A stretch of 64,000 bases of DNA from Bacteroidota bacterium (GTDB lineage Bacteria > Bacteroidota > Bacteroidia > Chitinophagales > Saprospiraceae). Of the stretch, positions 36,698 to 45,832 are shown piece after piece. The first letter of the stretch is position 1; each line of letters starts with the position of its first letter. Location: the NCBI GenBank assembly GCA_024642665.1, contig JAHEAR010000004.1, forward strand, positions 103,691 to 167,690. The letters run 5' to 3'. The position numbers were made by a program, and so were the translations under genes. The notes under the pieces are model-generated. The model saw nothing but the letters and a program-made list of their open reading frames with translations. It did not search any database and was not told the origin of the DNA.

Positions 36698-37555
36698 TTA
36701 CTCGATCAAATGGGCGGAGGTAGCCTGCAGTACAGGAAAATCGGCACCATTCACTAACGTAATGAATGCTACAATTTCCATGGATTCTGCCACCCATTCA
36801 CTATTGATCGTTGAAGTATACTCTTTGCTAAACGTCTTTCCAACAGAGATATCCTGAAATAATGTCTCACCGGCCGCAGGTGTTAGCATATTTCTCAAAA
36901 CGTGTTTGTGTACATAATCATCCACAATGCCACCGGCTTCAAGATCATCCTGGGCATCCACAATACCACTTTCGGTGAGCATGATAGACAGTCGAACATC
37001 TCCTGATTCAATTTCTTTGCCAATACCACTGACGGTCATTATCAATTCACGTGTATCTGCATCATAGGTGTGCTCTATCTCCACTTCGATCGAAGGGGCA
37101 TTCTGTATCTCGCTTGAAATCGCAGAAGCCCATTGTTGAAGACCAATTTGCAAATCAGGTCCGAAATATGCACGATTCACAACACCTGCCGGATACCCAA
37201 AATTAGGCCCCAGATAACCATATAGGAAAGCGCTTTGCTCCGCTCTCAGATCATAGATGCCAACAGGAAAAAATTCCGGATCTGCAAAAAAACCGGCATG
37301 AATGGAAACCGCAATCAGGTTGTCAGGATACTGAAGTAAAAGATTATCGATCTCTCTACTGCCTTTGGGACAATTGGTGCACCCTTTTCCTGTAAACTCT
37401 TCCAATAGTACTACCCTGTCTCCGGAAGGCACGAAGGGCTCGATGACTCTCTTTTGTTCATCGCATCCAAAGAGCAAAACAATAAAACCAATCAGGCTTA
37501 ATCGCGTAAAATGAAAAATTGAAGAAGTCATAATGGTACTTTTAATATTGGTCAT
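36698..37555 (-). CDS. Omp28-related lipoprotein with thioredoxin-like CxxC
   Basis: 285 residues; an alternative start at 37531 is also good. A lipobox, LLFGC, places the lipid Cys at residue 31. The body is an Omp28-type domain beginning RVVLLEEFTGKGCTNCPKGS, with C59/C62 in a thioredoxin-like CxxC, then a beta-rich C-terminal half. It follows the DUF6029 barrel gene by 19 bp and lies opposite a divergent TlpA-like thioredoxin gene, suggesting a shared extracytoplasmic redox role. No substrate can be named. Confidence 0.87.
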   Translation of the reverse strand: MTNIKSTIMTSSIFHFTRLSLIGFIVLLFGCDEQKRVIEPFVPSGDRVVLLEEFTGKGCTNCPKGSREIDNLLLQYPDNLIAVSIHAGFFADPEFFPVGIYDLRAEQSAFLYGYLGPNFGYPAGVVNRAYFGPDLQIGLQQWASAISSEIQNAPSIEVEIEHTYDADTRELIMTVSGIGKEIESGDVRLSIMLTESGIVDAQDDLEAGGIVDDYVHKHVLRNMLTPAAGETLFQDISVGKTFSKEYTSTINSEWVAESMEIVAFITLVNGADFPVLQATSAHLIE

Positions 37556-37574
37556 AATGATTAATTCGAAATAC

Positions 37575-39224
37575 TTAAAAACTTGAACTCACATTAAATC
37601 TGAATCCACTAAATGCAGGTTCGAGACGGCATATACCCCCTGAGCAGACAATCCCCTCTACTTGCTTAACATATCGCAGTGCATATCTTGTTCTGCCTGC
37701 TGAATACACAACGCCGGCGGTTGGGTAATGAATCTTTTTCTCTTCGACTCCCCCTTTGTTATTTGGAGCTACATTATACATATCGGAAAGTTCAAAAACC
37801 CAATGTGGGGAAATGGAGTACTCTAACAATCCATAAAGCCAGCTTCCGTAATCCTCTTTTGTATTCATATACTGAAATTCAACACGAAGTGATTTCTTGC
37901 GATCAAATTTGTAAAGAAAATCCAGGTAAGGGGTAATTGTTTTAACCGGCGGAACACCCGGTTTTCCTTCATAAAGCTCCTGATTATAGTTTTGAAACTG
38001 TACCCCTCCAATCAAGGTCCATTCCTTGGGTTTTTTCCAGGTCACCTGGGTGTATAATTCATCATAGATATTCATATTTACAGTTGCATCCGGTCTTGTG
38101 ATGTGAGATACATTGACCAAAAAACTCAATCGTTTATTGAGTGCATACCGAACATCCAGCAGGTAGGCCTGCTCATCCAGAAACTGAGTCGCAGGCGAGT
38201 ATCGGGCCGTCAGACGGTATGTATTGACACGCGTCATGGGCGGCAGAAAACTTATCATTCCTCGATTTTGTGCAGCAAACGGATCAGCATCAAAAACGAA
38301 GTTTTTAGTTCGCTTGTACTGGCCACTGATCCCTAACCCACCGCCTGCATACGAAAGTGTCGTATACAACACATATCCATCCGTCAAAACAAACTTCCCT
38401 TCGGATTCAACACCGGTCCAAAGCGTCCTGGTGGCATAATTATCATAAAGCACCTCTTCTGATTTATAGGCGCCTTCCACATACCAGGAAAAGCGTCCCA
38501 ACGAAAGGGTATTATACAGGGAAACAGCAATCGTGTTGTAAGGCGCTTCGGGGATAAAATCTTCAGGGGTATATGAACTCAATGTACCGGCTAAAGACTC
38601 CATTTGGTCATCGGAGAGTGTTTTATGCATAATCCCTAATCCGGGAGCCAGGGAAAGTCCTTTTTCTCCGATAGCCAGATATCCGTCAATATTAAATCCG
38701 GTCAGCACCGAGGAGTATACATCGAAAAGATTCTTCTGCTGCCCACCGATGCCTTTTAAGGTCCAGTCATCTGATAATTCATAGGTTAATTTAACTCCAA
38801 CCAGCGCATTATCAATGAGTAATGGCCGCTGCTCATACGCGCGGAAAATCGTCCCGGCGCCAAACTGATCATATATATATCCTCCAAGAATGGACAGTTT
38901 GCCAATTTTCTTACCGGCATACCATCTGCCTATGCCCTGAGCCGTATAGGAGTCCTGAGGGTTGAGGAGGGCCGAATTATTGAAAATATCGTATCGCATA
39001 CCAAATTCGAAGCCGGAATACTGGGCTCTGATATCCAGCCAGGTCTCAAATCCTATTTGCTGGTGCTCATACTGAGGTGTGTTGATGGCCCCTATTTCAG
39101 GATCCCTGAGATAAAAATTAACATTTGTTTCGAGGTTTCCGGAAAGACTGAAATCCTCCTGTGCAGCGACGAAAAGTGGAATCCCAATAAAAACTGCAAA
39201 AAAAACAGATTGCAAAGTCCGCAT
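37575..39224 (-). CDS. DUF6029-like outer-membrane beta-barrel protein
   Basis: 549 residues from the ATG at 39224, which gives the signal peptide MRTLQSVFFAVFIGIPLFVA. The frame continues upstream to 39347, but that extension is not signal-like. The rest alternates polar and hydrophobic strands with aromatic ends, a barrel pattern, finishing with FSGFRFNVSSSF, a typical outer-membrane C-terminal Phe. The sequence resembles DUF6029 proteins of Bacteroidota. Coupled to the Omp28 lipoprotein gene (19-bp gap). Confidence 0.8.
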   Translation of the reverse strand: MRTLQSVFFAVFIGIPLFVAAQEDFSLSGNLETNVNFYLRDPEIGAINTPQYEHQQIGFETWLDIRAQYSGFEFGMRYDIFNNSALLNPQDSYTAQGIGRWYAGKKIGKLSILGGYIYDQFGAGTIFRAYEQRPLLIDNALVGVKLTYELSDDWTLKGIGGQQKNLFDVYSSVLTGFNIDGYLAIGEKGLSLAPGLGIMHKTLSDDQMESLAGTLSSYTPEDFIPEAPYNTIAVSLYNTLSLGRFSWYVEGAYKSEEVLYDNYATRTLWTGVESEGKFVLTDGYVLYTTLSYAGGGLGISGQYKRTKNFVFDADPFAAQNRGMISFLPPMTRVNTYRLTARYSPATQFLDEQAYLLDVRYALNKRLSFLVNVSHITRPDATVNMNIYDELYTQVTWKKPKEWTLIGGVQFQNYNQELYEGKPGVPPVKTITPYLDFLYKFDRKKSLRVEFQYMNTKEDYGSWLYGLLEYSISPHWVFELSDMYNVAPNNKGGVEEKKIHYPTAGVVYSAGRTRYALRYVKQVEGIVCSGGICRLEPAFSGFRFNVSSSF

Positions 39225-39366
39225 AAGCGCTATTTTGATTAATAATTCGTTAAATGGATACTTTCTTTGTACCCAATTGGGATCAAAAATAGATATTTGA
39301 GTCAGGAGCAAGTGCTCTTTCCAAAGAAACTGGTAAAAATCATCCATTATTTAAACCTTACAGACA

Positions 39367-39867
39367 TTGAAAAATACACTATTCCTATTCCTCCTGACAG
39401 CTACTATGATGGGATTCACGAGTCCGAATACCAGCAAAAAGTTACCGGACATTACCATCACTGATTTGGCCGGAAAACCTGTTAAAATCCAGGAGTATGC
39501 AAAAGGCAGTCAGCTTACAGTCTTGAGTTTCTGGGCTACATGGTGTTCTCCCTGTAAGCGAGAATTGGATGCCATCCAGGAGCTTTATCCTGAGTGGATC
39601 GATACCTATGATGTTCGTTTGGTAGCGATCACCATAGATAATTCAAGAGCCTTAACCCAGGTCAGACCGATTATTGAGGAAAAAGGCTGGGAATTCGATT
39701 TTCTGGTAGATTCCAAACAGGAGCTACAGCAGGCTTTAAACTTTCAGGCTATTCCGCAGACTTTTCTGGTGGATGCCGAGGGAAATATCTTATTCCAGCA
39801 CGAAGGGTATACACCCGGCGATGAATATGAACTGGAAGAAATCATCAAAGAACACGCCTCTAAATAA
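39367..39867 (+). CDS. TlpA-like thioredoxin-family protein, TTG start
   Basis: 166 residues. Starting at TTG (39367) gives a proper signal peptide, MKNTLFLFLLTATMMGF; the next in-frame ATG would cut it off, so TTG is preferred. The redoxin/AhpC-TSA domain has VLSFWATWCSPCKRE with C60/C63 and the cis-Pro segment FQAIPQTFLVD. Such periplasmic thioredoxins reduce disulfides or service cytochrome c maturation. Divergent from the DUF6029-Omp28 pair across 142 bp. The frame's short N-terminus leaves no room for extra domains. Confidence 0.9.
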   Translation: MKNTLFLFLLTATMMGFTSPNTSKKLPDITITDLAGKPVKIQEYAKGSQLTVLSFWATWCSPCKRELDAIQELYPEWIDTYDVRLVAITIDNSRALTQVRPIIEEKGWEFDFLVDSKQELQQALNFQAIPQTFLVDAEGNILFQHEGYTPGDEYELEEIIKEHASK

Positions 39868-40127
39868 ACAGACACTTCATCAGGATGATCATGCGCATTC
39901 CCCTGCGTATTAAAATAATTCATTGGTTCGGGTAATCTTATTGTATATTTGAAAAGCAGGCATTAAATGTCGTCTCCATTTGTTATTTTAGTTCTGCATT
40001 GACTCAAAATGTAATTTATCGCACCACTTTTTACTCCATTTTAGACCAAAAAAAAATTCAGATTGTATGAAGATTCATTTCTTCATAGCATTTGTTTTTA
40101 TTATATTTAGGATAAATAGCATCAGTA

Positions 40128-42323
40128 ATGAGTGAGCAAGTCATCGATCTTTCTGAATCCTTACGTGAGTATTTTGGATTTACGAAATTTAAGGGAGATC
40201 AGGAAGCAATCATTAAGACCGTATTAGAAGGCCAGGATAGCCTGGTCATTATGCCCACCGGTGGCGGCAAATCATTATGCTATCAATTGCCGGCCTTAAT
40301 GATGGAGGGCACTGCTATTATTATTTCTCCATTGATTGCCTTGATGAAAAATCAGGTAGATGCTATTCGTGGATATAGTGAAGGGGATGTGATCGCCCAC
40401 TTTTTAAATTCATCCCTGGGAAGAAAAGAAATTGCCAAGGTCAAAGAAGACATCGTCAGTGGTGCAACCAAATTATTATATGTTGCGCCGGAGACTTTGA
40501 CCAAAGAAGAGAACCTTGAATTTTTCCGCAACACAAATGTTTCCTTTGTGGCGGTCGATGAAGCGCATTGTATTTCTGAATGGGGACATGACTTCAGACC
40601 GGAATACAGGAATATTCGTTCCATGATCCTAAAGATTGGAGAAAACATTCCGGTGATAGCGCTTACCGCTACCGCTACCCCTAAAGTGCAGACAGATATC
40701 GTCAAAAGTCTGGCGATGAAAGACGAGCGAAAATTTATATCAAGTTTCAACAGACCAAATTTATATTACGAAGTTCGTCCGAAGCTTGGCAAAGAACAAG
40801 CAACGAAGGAGATCATTCAGATACTGAAAGGAAAAGGAGGACCTTCGTCCATCATCTATGTACAAGCCCGTAAGACTACGGAAGAACTGGCAGAAATGCT
40901 GAATATCAATGGCATCTCTGCTGCGCCTTATCATGCGGGGATGGATGCTAAATCAAGAGCACATGTGCAGGATTCATTTCTCAATGAAGAAGTCAAAGTC
41001 ATCTGTGCCACGATCGCTTTTGGAATGGGTATTGACAAACCGGATGTGCGTGTTGTCATCCATTTTGATATTCCGAAAAGCATCGAAAACTACTATCAGG
41101 AAACCGGCCGTGGTGGTCGTGATGGATTGGAAGGATCTTGCTATTCTTTCTATGCGCCGAAGGATATCTATAAACTAGAAAAATTCCTAAGAGACAAACC
41201 TGTGTCTGAGCGTGAGATGGGTGGTCAGTTATTGGAGGAAGTAGTAGCTTATGCAGAAACCAGTGGTTGCCGAAGGAAATTCCTTTTGCATTACTTTGGT
41301 GAAAACTATGATGACAGCAATTGCGATGGGTACTGTGACAACTGTCGCTATCCAAAAGAAAAGCATGAAGTCAAAAACGAAGTCAAAGAGGCTTTAGAGG
41401 CTGTCCTCAAATTGAAGGAGGGCTATGCCACGAAAGTATTGGTCGATTTCCTGATGGGAAAATCGAGTAAGGAGATGACGGAGTTTGAATTCAGCAAACT
41501 GCAAGGCTATGGTGGCGGAAAAGAAAAAGGGGAAGTCTTTTGGTATTCGATTTTACGGCAAGCACTTCTCGCCGGCTTGCTCAGCAAGGAAATTGAAAAC
41601 TATGGCGTACTAAAATTGACAAAAGAGGGCATAGCATTTATAAAGAAACCAAAAAGCTTTAAGATCCCGATCAACCGTGATTTCTCTGAGGAGAAAATGA
41701 ATCTGGATGATGCACCTGTGCGCATGGTGGCACTGGATGAAGTCCTCGTAGCCCAATTACAGGATTTAAGAAAAAAAGAAGCTAAGCGGAAAAGTGTACC
41801 GACATGGGCGGTCTTTCAGGATGTATCCCTGCAGGAAATGGCCACCCACTATCCAATCACCGATGAAGAACTTTCCGGCATCAGTGGGGTCTCAATAGGT
41901 AAAGCAAAAAAACATGGCAAGCCCTTCCTTGAGATGATCAAGAGACATGTGGAGGAAAATGATATTGAACGAGCCAGTGATTTTGTGGTCAAGCAAGTGG
42001 CTAACAAATCGAAAACGAAAGTTCAGATCATACATTCCATCGATCGCAAAATGCCCTTGGAAGATATACAACGCACAAACAATCTAAAATGGGATGATCT
42101 CATCGAGGAGTTGGATATCATCGTTAGCAGCGGTACCAAACTGGATATCAAATATTGTCTGGAAGGAGTGGATGAAAGTATTCAGGAAGAAATCTATGAT
42201 TACTTTATGGAAGCGGAATCCGATTCGTATGAAGACGCTTACAATGAACTCAAAGAAGATGATATCACGTTGGAAGAAATTCAACTCGTGCGCCTTAAGT
42301 TTTTGTCTGACGTAGCAAATTGA
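40128..42323 (+). CDS. recQ: ATP-dependent DNA helicase RecQ
   Basis: 731 residues. Walker A MPTGGGKSLCYQLP (42-55), DEAH box at 144-147, motif IV-VI region with YYQETGRGGRDG, and the zinc-binding CRRKFLLHYFGE...CDNC cluster of the RQC domain. A winged helix and an HRDC domain follow (AVFQDVSLQEMATHYPITDE). A C-terminal 90-residue helical tail extends past HRDC, as in other Bacteroidota RecQ. Functions in recombination and replication restart. The upstream 260 bp hold no gene. Confidence 0.96.
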   Translation: MSEQVIDLSESLREYFGFTKFKGDQEAIIKTVLEGQDSLVIMPTGGGKSLCYQLPALMMEGTAIIISPLIALMKNQVDAIRGYSEGDVIAHFLNSSLGRKEIAKVKEDIVSGATKLLYVAPETLTKEENLEFFRNTNVSFVAVDEAHCISEWGHDFRPEYRNIRSMILKIGENIPVIALTATATPKVQTDIVKSLAMKDERKFISSFNRPNLYYEVRPKLGKEQATKEIIQILKGKGGPSSIIYVQARKTTEELAEMLNINGISAAPYHAGMDAKSRAHVQDSFLNEEVKVICATIAFGMGIDKPDVRVVIHFDIPKSIENYYQETGRGGRDGLEGSCYSFYAPKDIYKLEKFLRDKPVSEREMGGQLLEEVVAYAETSGCRRKFLLHYFGENYDDSNCDGYCDNCRYPKEKHEVKNEVKEALEAVLKLKEGYATKVLVDFLMGKSSKEMTEFEFSKLQGYGGGKEKGEVFWYSILRQALLAGLLSKEIENYGVLKLTKEGIAFIKKPKSFKIPINRDFSEEKMNLDDAPVRMVALDEVLVAQLQDLRKKEAKRKSVPTWAVFQDVSLQEMATHYPITDEELSGISGVSIGKAKKHGKPFLEMIKRHVEENDIERASDFVVKQVANKSKTKVQIIHSIDRKMPLEDIQRTNNLKWDDLIEELDIIVSSGTKLDIKYCLEGVDESIQEEIYDYFMEAESDSYEDAYNELKEDDITLEEIQLVRLKFLSDVAN

Positions 42324-42348
42324 TGCTACCCTACTATCGCTCTGCGTT

Positions 42349-42780
42349 TTGATTCATTCTATCCATATCATCAATGGTCCTAATCTTAATCTGCTCGGTC
42401 GGCGTGAAAAGGAAATTTACGGATCGGTCTCCTTTGAAGATTACTTTCAATCGTTAGAAGGTGAATATCCAAAAATCAAATTGCATTATTTTCAATCCAA
42501 TCATGAGGGGCATTTGATTGACTATCTGCATCAGTTTGGATTTGAACCTAACACCGGTATGATACTCAATGCAGGTGGATTGACGCACACGTCTGTCTCG
42601 TTGCGTGATGCGGTTGCTGCAATTGATACACCAACCATAGAAGTACACATCTCTGACATTTTCAAACGGGAACCATTTCGGTGGCACAGTTATCTGACGG
42701 ATGTATGTGAGACACATTTTATTGGATATGGAATGGTAGGCTATAAAAAAGGAGTTGATTATTTACTCGCCGGCAAATAA
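42349..42780 (+). CDS. aroQ: 3-dehydroquinate dehydratase, type II
   Basis: 143 residues. The start is TTG; no ATG is available in frame before IHIINGPNLNLLGRRE. Catalytic Y24 (EIYG), substrate residues N74 and H80 (NAGGLTHTSV) and catalytic H100 (EVHISD) are all present, with R111 in EPFRWHSYL. It catalyses the third step of the shikimate pathway. It starts 25 bp after recQ and may be cotranscribed. Its 3' end overlaps the convergent acetyltransferase gene by 22 bp. Confidence 0.94.
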   Translation: MIHSIHIINGPNLNLLGRREKEIYGSVSFEDYFQSLEGEYPKIKLHYFQSNHEGHLIDYLHQFGFEPNTGMILNAGGLTHTSVSLRDAVAAIDTPTIEVHISDIFKREPFRWHSYLTDVCETHFIGYGMVGYKKGVDYLLAGK

Positions 42781-43412
42781 TCTTCCGGCTGATCGAGGAA
42801 ATTTTGCAGGGTAGAAAAAAACTTTCCTGCGTGAAAGCCATCGGCCAGACCGTGGTGAAGGGTTAGCCCCACCGGGAGATAGCGCTCTCCGTCTCGCTCA
42901 TAAAACTTACCAAAAACAATCATAGGGATAGAAGTATTTCCGGACTTTCGATAAGGGTGACGAAAACCTGTAAACGACACCCATGGAATAGGTGAAAAAT
43001 AAATTCTAGCCAGGTCTTCCTCCTTAGCATCTAATCCTTTCTTTTGTTTCTGGTTTTCAAAATCAACTTTAGCCTTGCGCATAAACGCCCCGAAGTCTTC
43101 CTGATAATCGAAATAACCATAGCCATAGGTTTCGTTGTCATACAGGATCGTTGATCCCGGGTGCACTGTGTGATACTGTCTCACCTTTCCTTCTTTATCA
43201 ATGCGGTATTTCAGTTCGTCGATGGCATTGCAGGCTAGTGATCCAACATATAAAAACGAGAGAAAAAATGAATGGTCCTGCGCTTTGATGGCGTTGTAAA
43301 ATGAAGTAATGCGGACATCACACATCAGATCCCAGGTGGGGTTGTCGTAGTCCTGAAAAAATCTGAAGAGATCTTTTCGTTTCCAGGTTTCGATATCGAT
43401 AAGGTCGTACAT
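42759..43412 (-). CDS. Chloramphenicol acetyltransferase-like protein
   Basis: 217 residues with the type A CAT fold. The catalytic motif HHGLADG (186-192) keeps the general-base His and the structural Asp; SFTGF and the YGYGYFDY segment are also family-like. Length matches classical CATs (about 215). Chromosomal relatives in Bacteroidota are widespread and mostly untested, so drug acetylation should not be assumed. It overlaps aroQ tail to tail. Confidence 0.85.
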   Translation of the reverse strand: MYDLIDIETWKRKDLFRFFQDYDNPTWDLMCDVRITSFYNAIKAQDHSFFLSFLYVGSLACNAIDELKYRIDKEGKVRQYHTVHPGSTILYDNETYGYGYFDYQEDFGAFMRKAKVDFENQKQKKGLDAKEEDLARIYFSPIPWVSFTGFRHPYRKSGNTSIPMIVFGKFYERDGERYLPVGLTLHHGLADGFHAGKFFSTLQNFLDQPEDYLPASK

Positions 43413-43523
43413 ACAAGTGCTATAGAATTCTAAATATACGCGTTCTGAATTCGTCCGATCAAAAGACTAACGTTTGCATGGCAAATTAAAAAATGAATAG
43501 AAAAAATAAGAGTAATAGAAAAA

Positions 43524-43748
43524 CTACTTCTTCCGCTTCGGCACCGGATCATGTCCATGCCCACCCCATGGATGACAAGTGGAGATTCGGCGAAGTCCTA
43601 ACCAGATGCCTTTCAGTGGACCCCATTCCTGGATCGCATCAATCATGTACTGGCTACAGGATGGTGTGTAGCGACAATTAGATCCAAGCAATGGAGACAA
43701 GGTCAATTGGTAGAATCGAATCGGCAGGATGAAAATTTTCTTAAACAT
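43524..43748 (-). CDS. yidD: Membrane protein insertion efficiency factor YidD
   Basis: 74 residues from the ATG at 43748. The frame extends to 43847 but the extra residues are unrelated to the family. The signature [20 protein letters not shown] with three cysteines, then [16 protein letters not shown], is diagnostic. YidD assists YidC-dependent insertion. It usually sits next to rnpA and rpmH; here those genes are 15 kb away. Confidence 0.93.
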   Translation of the reverse strand: MFKKIFILPIRFYQLTLSPLLGSNCRYTPSCSQYMIDAIQEWGPLKGIWLGLRRISTCHPWGGHGHDPVPKRKK

Positions 43749-43828
43749 ATGTTGAGTAAATATAACACTTGCTTTTGTCAAGGAGTTTAAAAAATCAGAT
43801 ATCGTTATTTCCCAATAGCGGAGCAAGG

Positions 43829-43870
43829 AGCATGGGGTATGGGGCATAGGGCATGGTGCATGGAGCAGAG
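43829..43870. repeat. Degenerate heptamer array, GCATGGG type
   Basis: Successive 7-bp units read gcatggg, gtatggg, gcatagg, gcatggt, gcatgga, gcagaga. This is a decayed relative of the GGGCGTA arrays at 4494 and 56419 and lies upstream of yidD. Confidence 0.6.
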
Positions 43871-43878
43871 AAATAATT

Positions 43879-44170
43879 CAAGAAGATTCCTCGCTGCGCT
43901 CAGAATGACATTCGATTTTTAATAGAGGAGGAATGGGATTGTGAAATATTTCAAGAAGGTTCCTCGCTGCGCTCGGAATGACATTCGATTTTTAATAGAA
44001 GGGGAGAAAAGGGTGGGGCTTTGCCCCACCCTTTTCTCCCCTTCCCACACGAGGCAATGTCATTCCGACCGCAGGGAGGAACCTCAATGTCGATTGCCTC
44101 TTTTCTCCAAAAACCAATCCATGCAACGTCATTCCGACTGCAAGGAGGAATCTACTTTTCGTTTCCATTG
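43879..44170. repeat. Cluster of GC-rich dispersed elements in direct and inverted copies
   Basis: Two direct copies start at 43879 and 43952 (73 bp apart), each containing tcctcgctgcgctc, ggaatgacattcgattttta and a following taatagaag-type end. On the other side of a large hairpin, inverted copies gtcattccgaccgcaggg (44057 onward) and gtcattccgactgcaagg (44129 onward) appear, with a fainter third tcatttcgattggagag. Short ORFs across the cluster read these repeats in frame and are not genes. The element family (cctcgctgcgctcgg plus aatgaca) occurs widely in bacterial genomes. Confidence 0.75.
43998..44044. repeat. Perfect 22-bp inverted repeat with 3-nt loop
   Basis: The left arm gaaggggagaaaagggtggg plus gc (43998-44019), the loop ttt, and an exactly complementary right arm (44023-44044) form a perfect 47-nt hairpin. 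It sits at the centre of the inverted dispersed copies, so the whole cluster is nearly palindromic. No U tract follows directly. Confidence 0.9.
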
Positions 44171-44200
44171 TCATTTCGATTGGAGAGTCGGAAACACAAT

Positions 44201-44244
44201 AAAAAAATCCGGAGCATCACTTGATTGAAGTGATCGCTCCGGAT
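44201..44244 (-). terminator. Intrinsic terminator of ahcY
   Basis: atccggagcatcactt and aagtgatcgctccggat form a 16-bp stem with one bulged base and a 5-nt loop. On the minus strand the stem is followed by a seven-base U run (aaaaaaa at 44201-44207). It lies about 40 bp past the ahcY stop. Confidence 0.92.
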
Positions 44245-44284
44245 CTTTTATCTATCCTGAAATCAGCCTGTAGCTGAGTTTTAA

Positions 44285-45604
44285 TTAATATCTGTAATAG
44301 TCAGGCTTGTAAGGTCCTTCCGGTGTCACACCGATATAAGCGGCTTGCTCCGGACTAAGTACATCAAGCTGAACACCCAGTTTTTCAAGGTGCAATTTAG
44401 CTACCATTTCATCCAGGTGCTTTGGCAGAACATGTACTGTATTGCTGTACTCATCGCCTTTGGTCCACAATTCAATCTGCGCCAATACCTGATTAGTAAA
44501 TGAATTGGACATCACAAAAGATGGATGACCCATCGCACAACCAAGATTGACCAAACGTCCTTCTGCTAACAATAGAATTTCCTTTCCATCGATTGTGTAT
44601 TTATCGACCTGTGGCTTTATTTCTACTTTGGTATTGCCGTAGTTTTTGTTGAGCCATGCGACATCGATTTCATTATCGAAGTGACCGATATTGGCAACGA
44701 TCGCTTTGTCTTTCATTGACTTGAAATGTCGTGCTTTAAGAATATCGACACAACCTGTTGCGGTCACAATGATATCTGCTTCTTTTACAGCATCATCCAT
44801 ACGCTTCACTTCAAATCCTTCCATCGCAGCTTGTAATGCACAGATCGGATCTATCTCAGTGACAATCACCCGGCAACCTGCTGATTGCAGTGAGGCAGCT
44901 GATCCTTTTCCAACATCTCCGTATCCTGCTACCACAGCAACCTTTCCCGCCATCATGATATCCGTAGCACGACGTATAGCATCAACACAACTTTCGCGGC
45001 AACCATATTTATTGTCAAACTTTGACTTTGTTACGGAATCATTGACATTAATTGCAGGTAGCGGTAGTGTACCTTTCTTCTCTCTTTCATAAAGACGGAG
45101 AACACCTGTCGTCGTCTCTTCAGAAATACCTTTGATCGCAGGGACCAATTCAGGGAATCTATCCAACACCATATTGGTCAGATCACCACCATCATCAAGG
45201 ATCATATTCAATGGTTCACCACTTGGGAAAGCAAACAAAGTTTGCTCGATACACCAATCTGCTTCTTCATTGGTCATTCCTTTCCAGGCGAAAACCGGAA
45301 CACCGGCAGCGGCAATCGCAGCCGCCGCGTGATCTTGTGTAGAGAAGATATTACAGGATGACCAGGTCACTTCTGCACCAAGATCCACCAATGTCTCAAT
45401 CAGAACAGCAGTCTGAATGGTCATGTGCAGGCAGCCGGCAATGCGTGTACCTTTCAATGGTTTATGGGTCTTGTACTGCTCTCTGAGCGCCATCAGGCCC
45501 GGCATTTCGGCTTCTGCCAATCCGATTTCCAAACGGCCCCAATTGGCGAGGCTGATATCTTTTACCTTGTATTTTAACTTTTGGTCAACAGCTTGATCCT
45601 GCAT
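44285..45604 (-). CDS. ahcY: Adenosylhomocysteinase
   Basis: 439 residues. NAD-binding motif [15 protein letters not shown], the CRESCVDAI segment and the C-terminal KPDYYRY tail, whose last residues complete the partner's NAD site, are diagnostic. It hydrolyses S-adenosylhomocysteine to adenosine and homocysteine, relieving inhibition of methyltransferases. Length is normal for the bacterial short form. Monocistronic: its own promoter box (45647-45654) and terminator. Confidence 0.97.
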   Translation of the reverse strand: MQDQAVDQKLKYKVKDISLANWGRLEIGLAEAEMPGLMALREQYKTHKPLKGTRIAGCLHMTIQTAVLIETLVDLGAEVTWSSCNIFSTQDHAAAAIAAAGVPVFAWKGMTNEEADWCIEQTLFAFPSGEPLNMILDDGGDLTNMVLDRFPELVPAIKGISEETTTGVLRLYEREKKGTLPLPAINVNDSVTKSKFDNKYGCRESCVDAIRRATDIMMAGKVAVVAGYGDVGKGSAASLQSAGCRVIVTEIDPICALQAAMEGFEVKRMDDAVKEADIIVTATGCVDILKARHFKSMKDKAIVANIGHFDNEIDVAWLNKNYGNTKVEIKPQVDKYTIDGKEILLLAEGRLVNLGCAMGHPSFVMSNSFTNQVLAQIELWTKGDEYSNTVHVLPKHLDEMVAKLHLEKLGVQLDVLSPEQAAYIGVTPEGPYKPDYYRY

Positions 45605-45646
45605 GGTTTATATATTTTTTTGCTTAAACTTCTTACGAAAACGGTG

Positions 45647-45654
45647 CAAAGATA
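45647..45654 (-). promoter_or_regulatory. -7 promoter box for ahcY
   Basis: The minus strand reads TATCTTTG, an exact TAnnTTTG match, 43 bp before the ahcY start. A -33 TTTG is not obvious. Confidence 0.5.
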
Positions 45655-45832
45655 CCTATTGTTCAATTGGAATTGCGTATCCGCTCCTAAATAGTATTAT
45701 AATCTGTTCATTTTTAGGACTTAGCACCTCCAAAATGGATTGGAATTATTTTCTGCCCGGCAGCCTCTACCCCACCAAATGATATCATCAGAATAGATCG
45801 AATCCTTCTAATGTTGATGATTAAATTCCTTG

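Noticed and set aside
42759..43412. Acquired chloramphenicol-resistance gene
   Set aside because: No mobile-element genes surround it and it is packed tail to tail with aroQ; it looks like a resident chromosomal homologue whose substrate is unknown.
43879..44170. Possible CRISPR array
   Set aside because: Only two direct copies with one 73-bp step exist and the other copies are inverted; spacers are not unique and no cas genes are nearby.
43941..44228. Short ORFs on both strands in the yidD-ahcY spacer
   Set aside because: They read straight through the dispersed elements and the hairpin, and contain the repeat translated twice.
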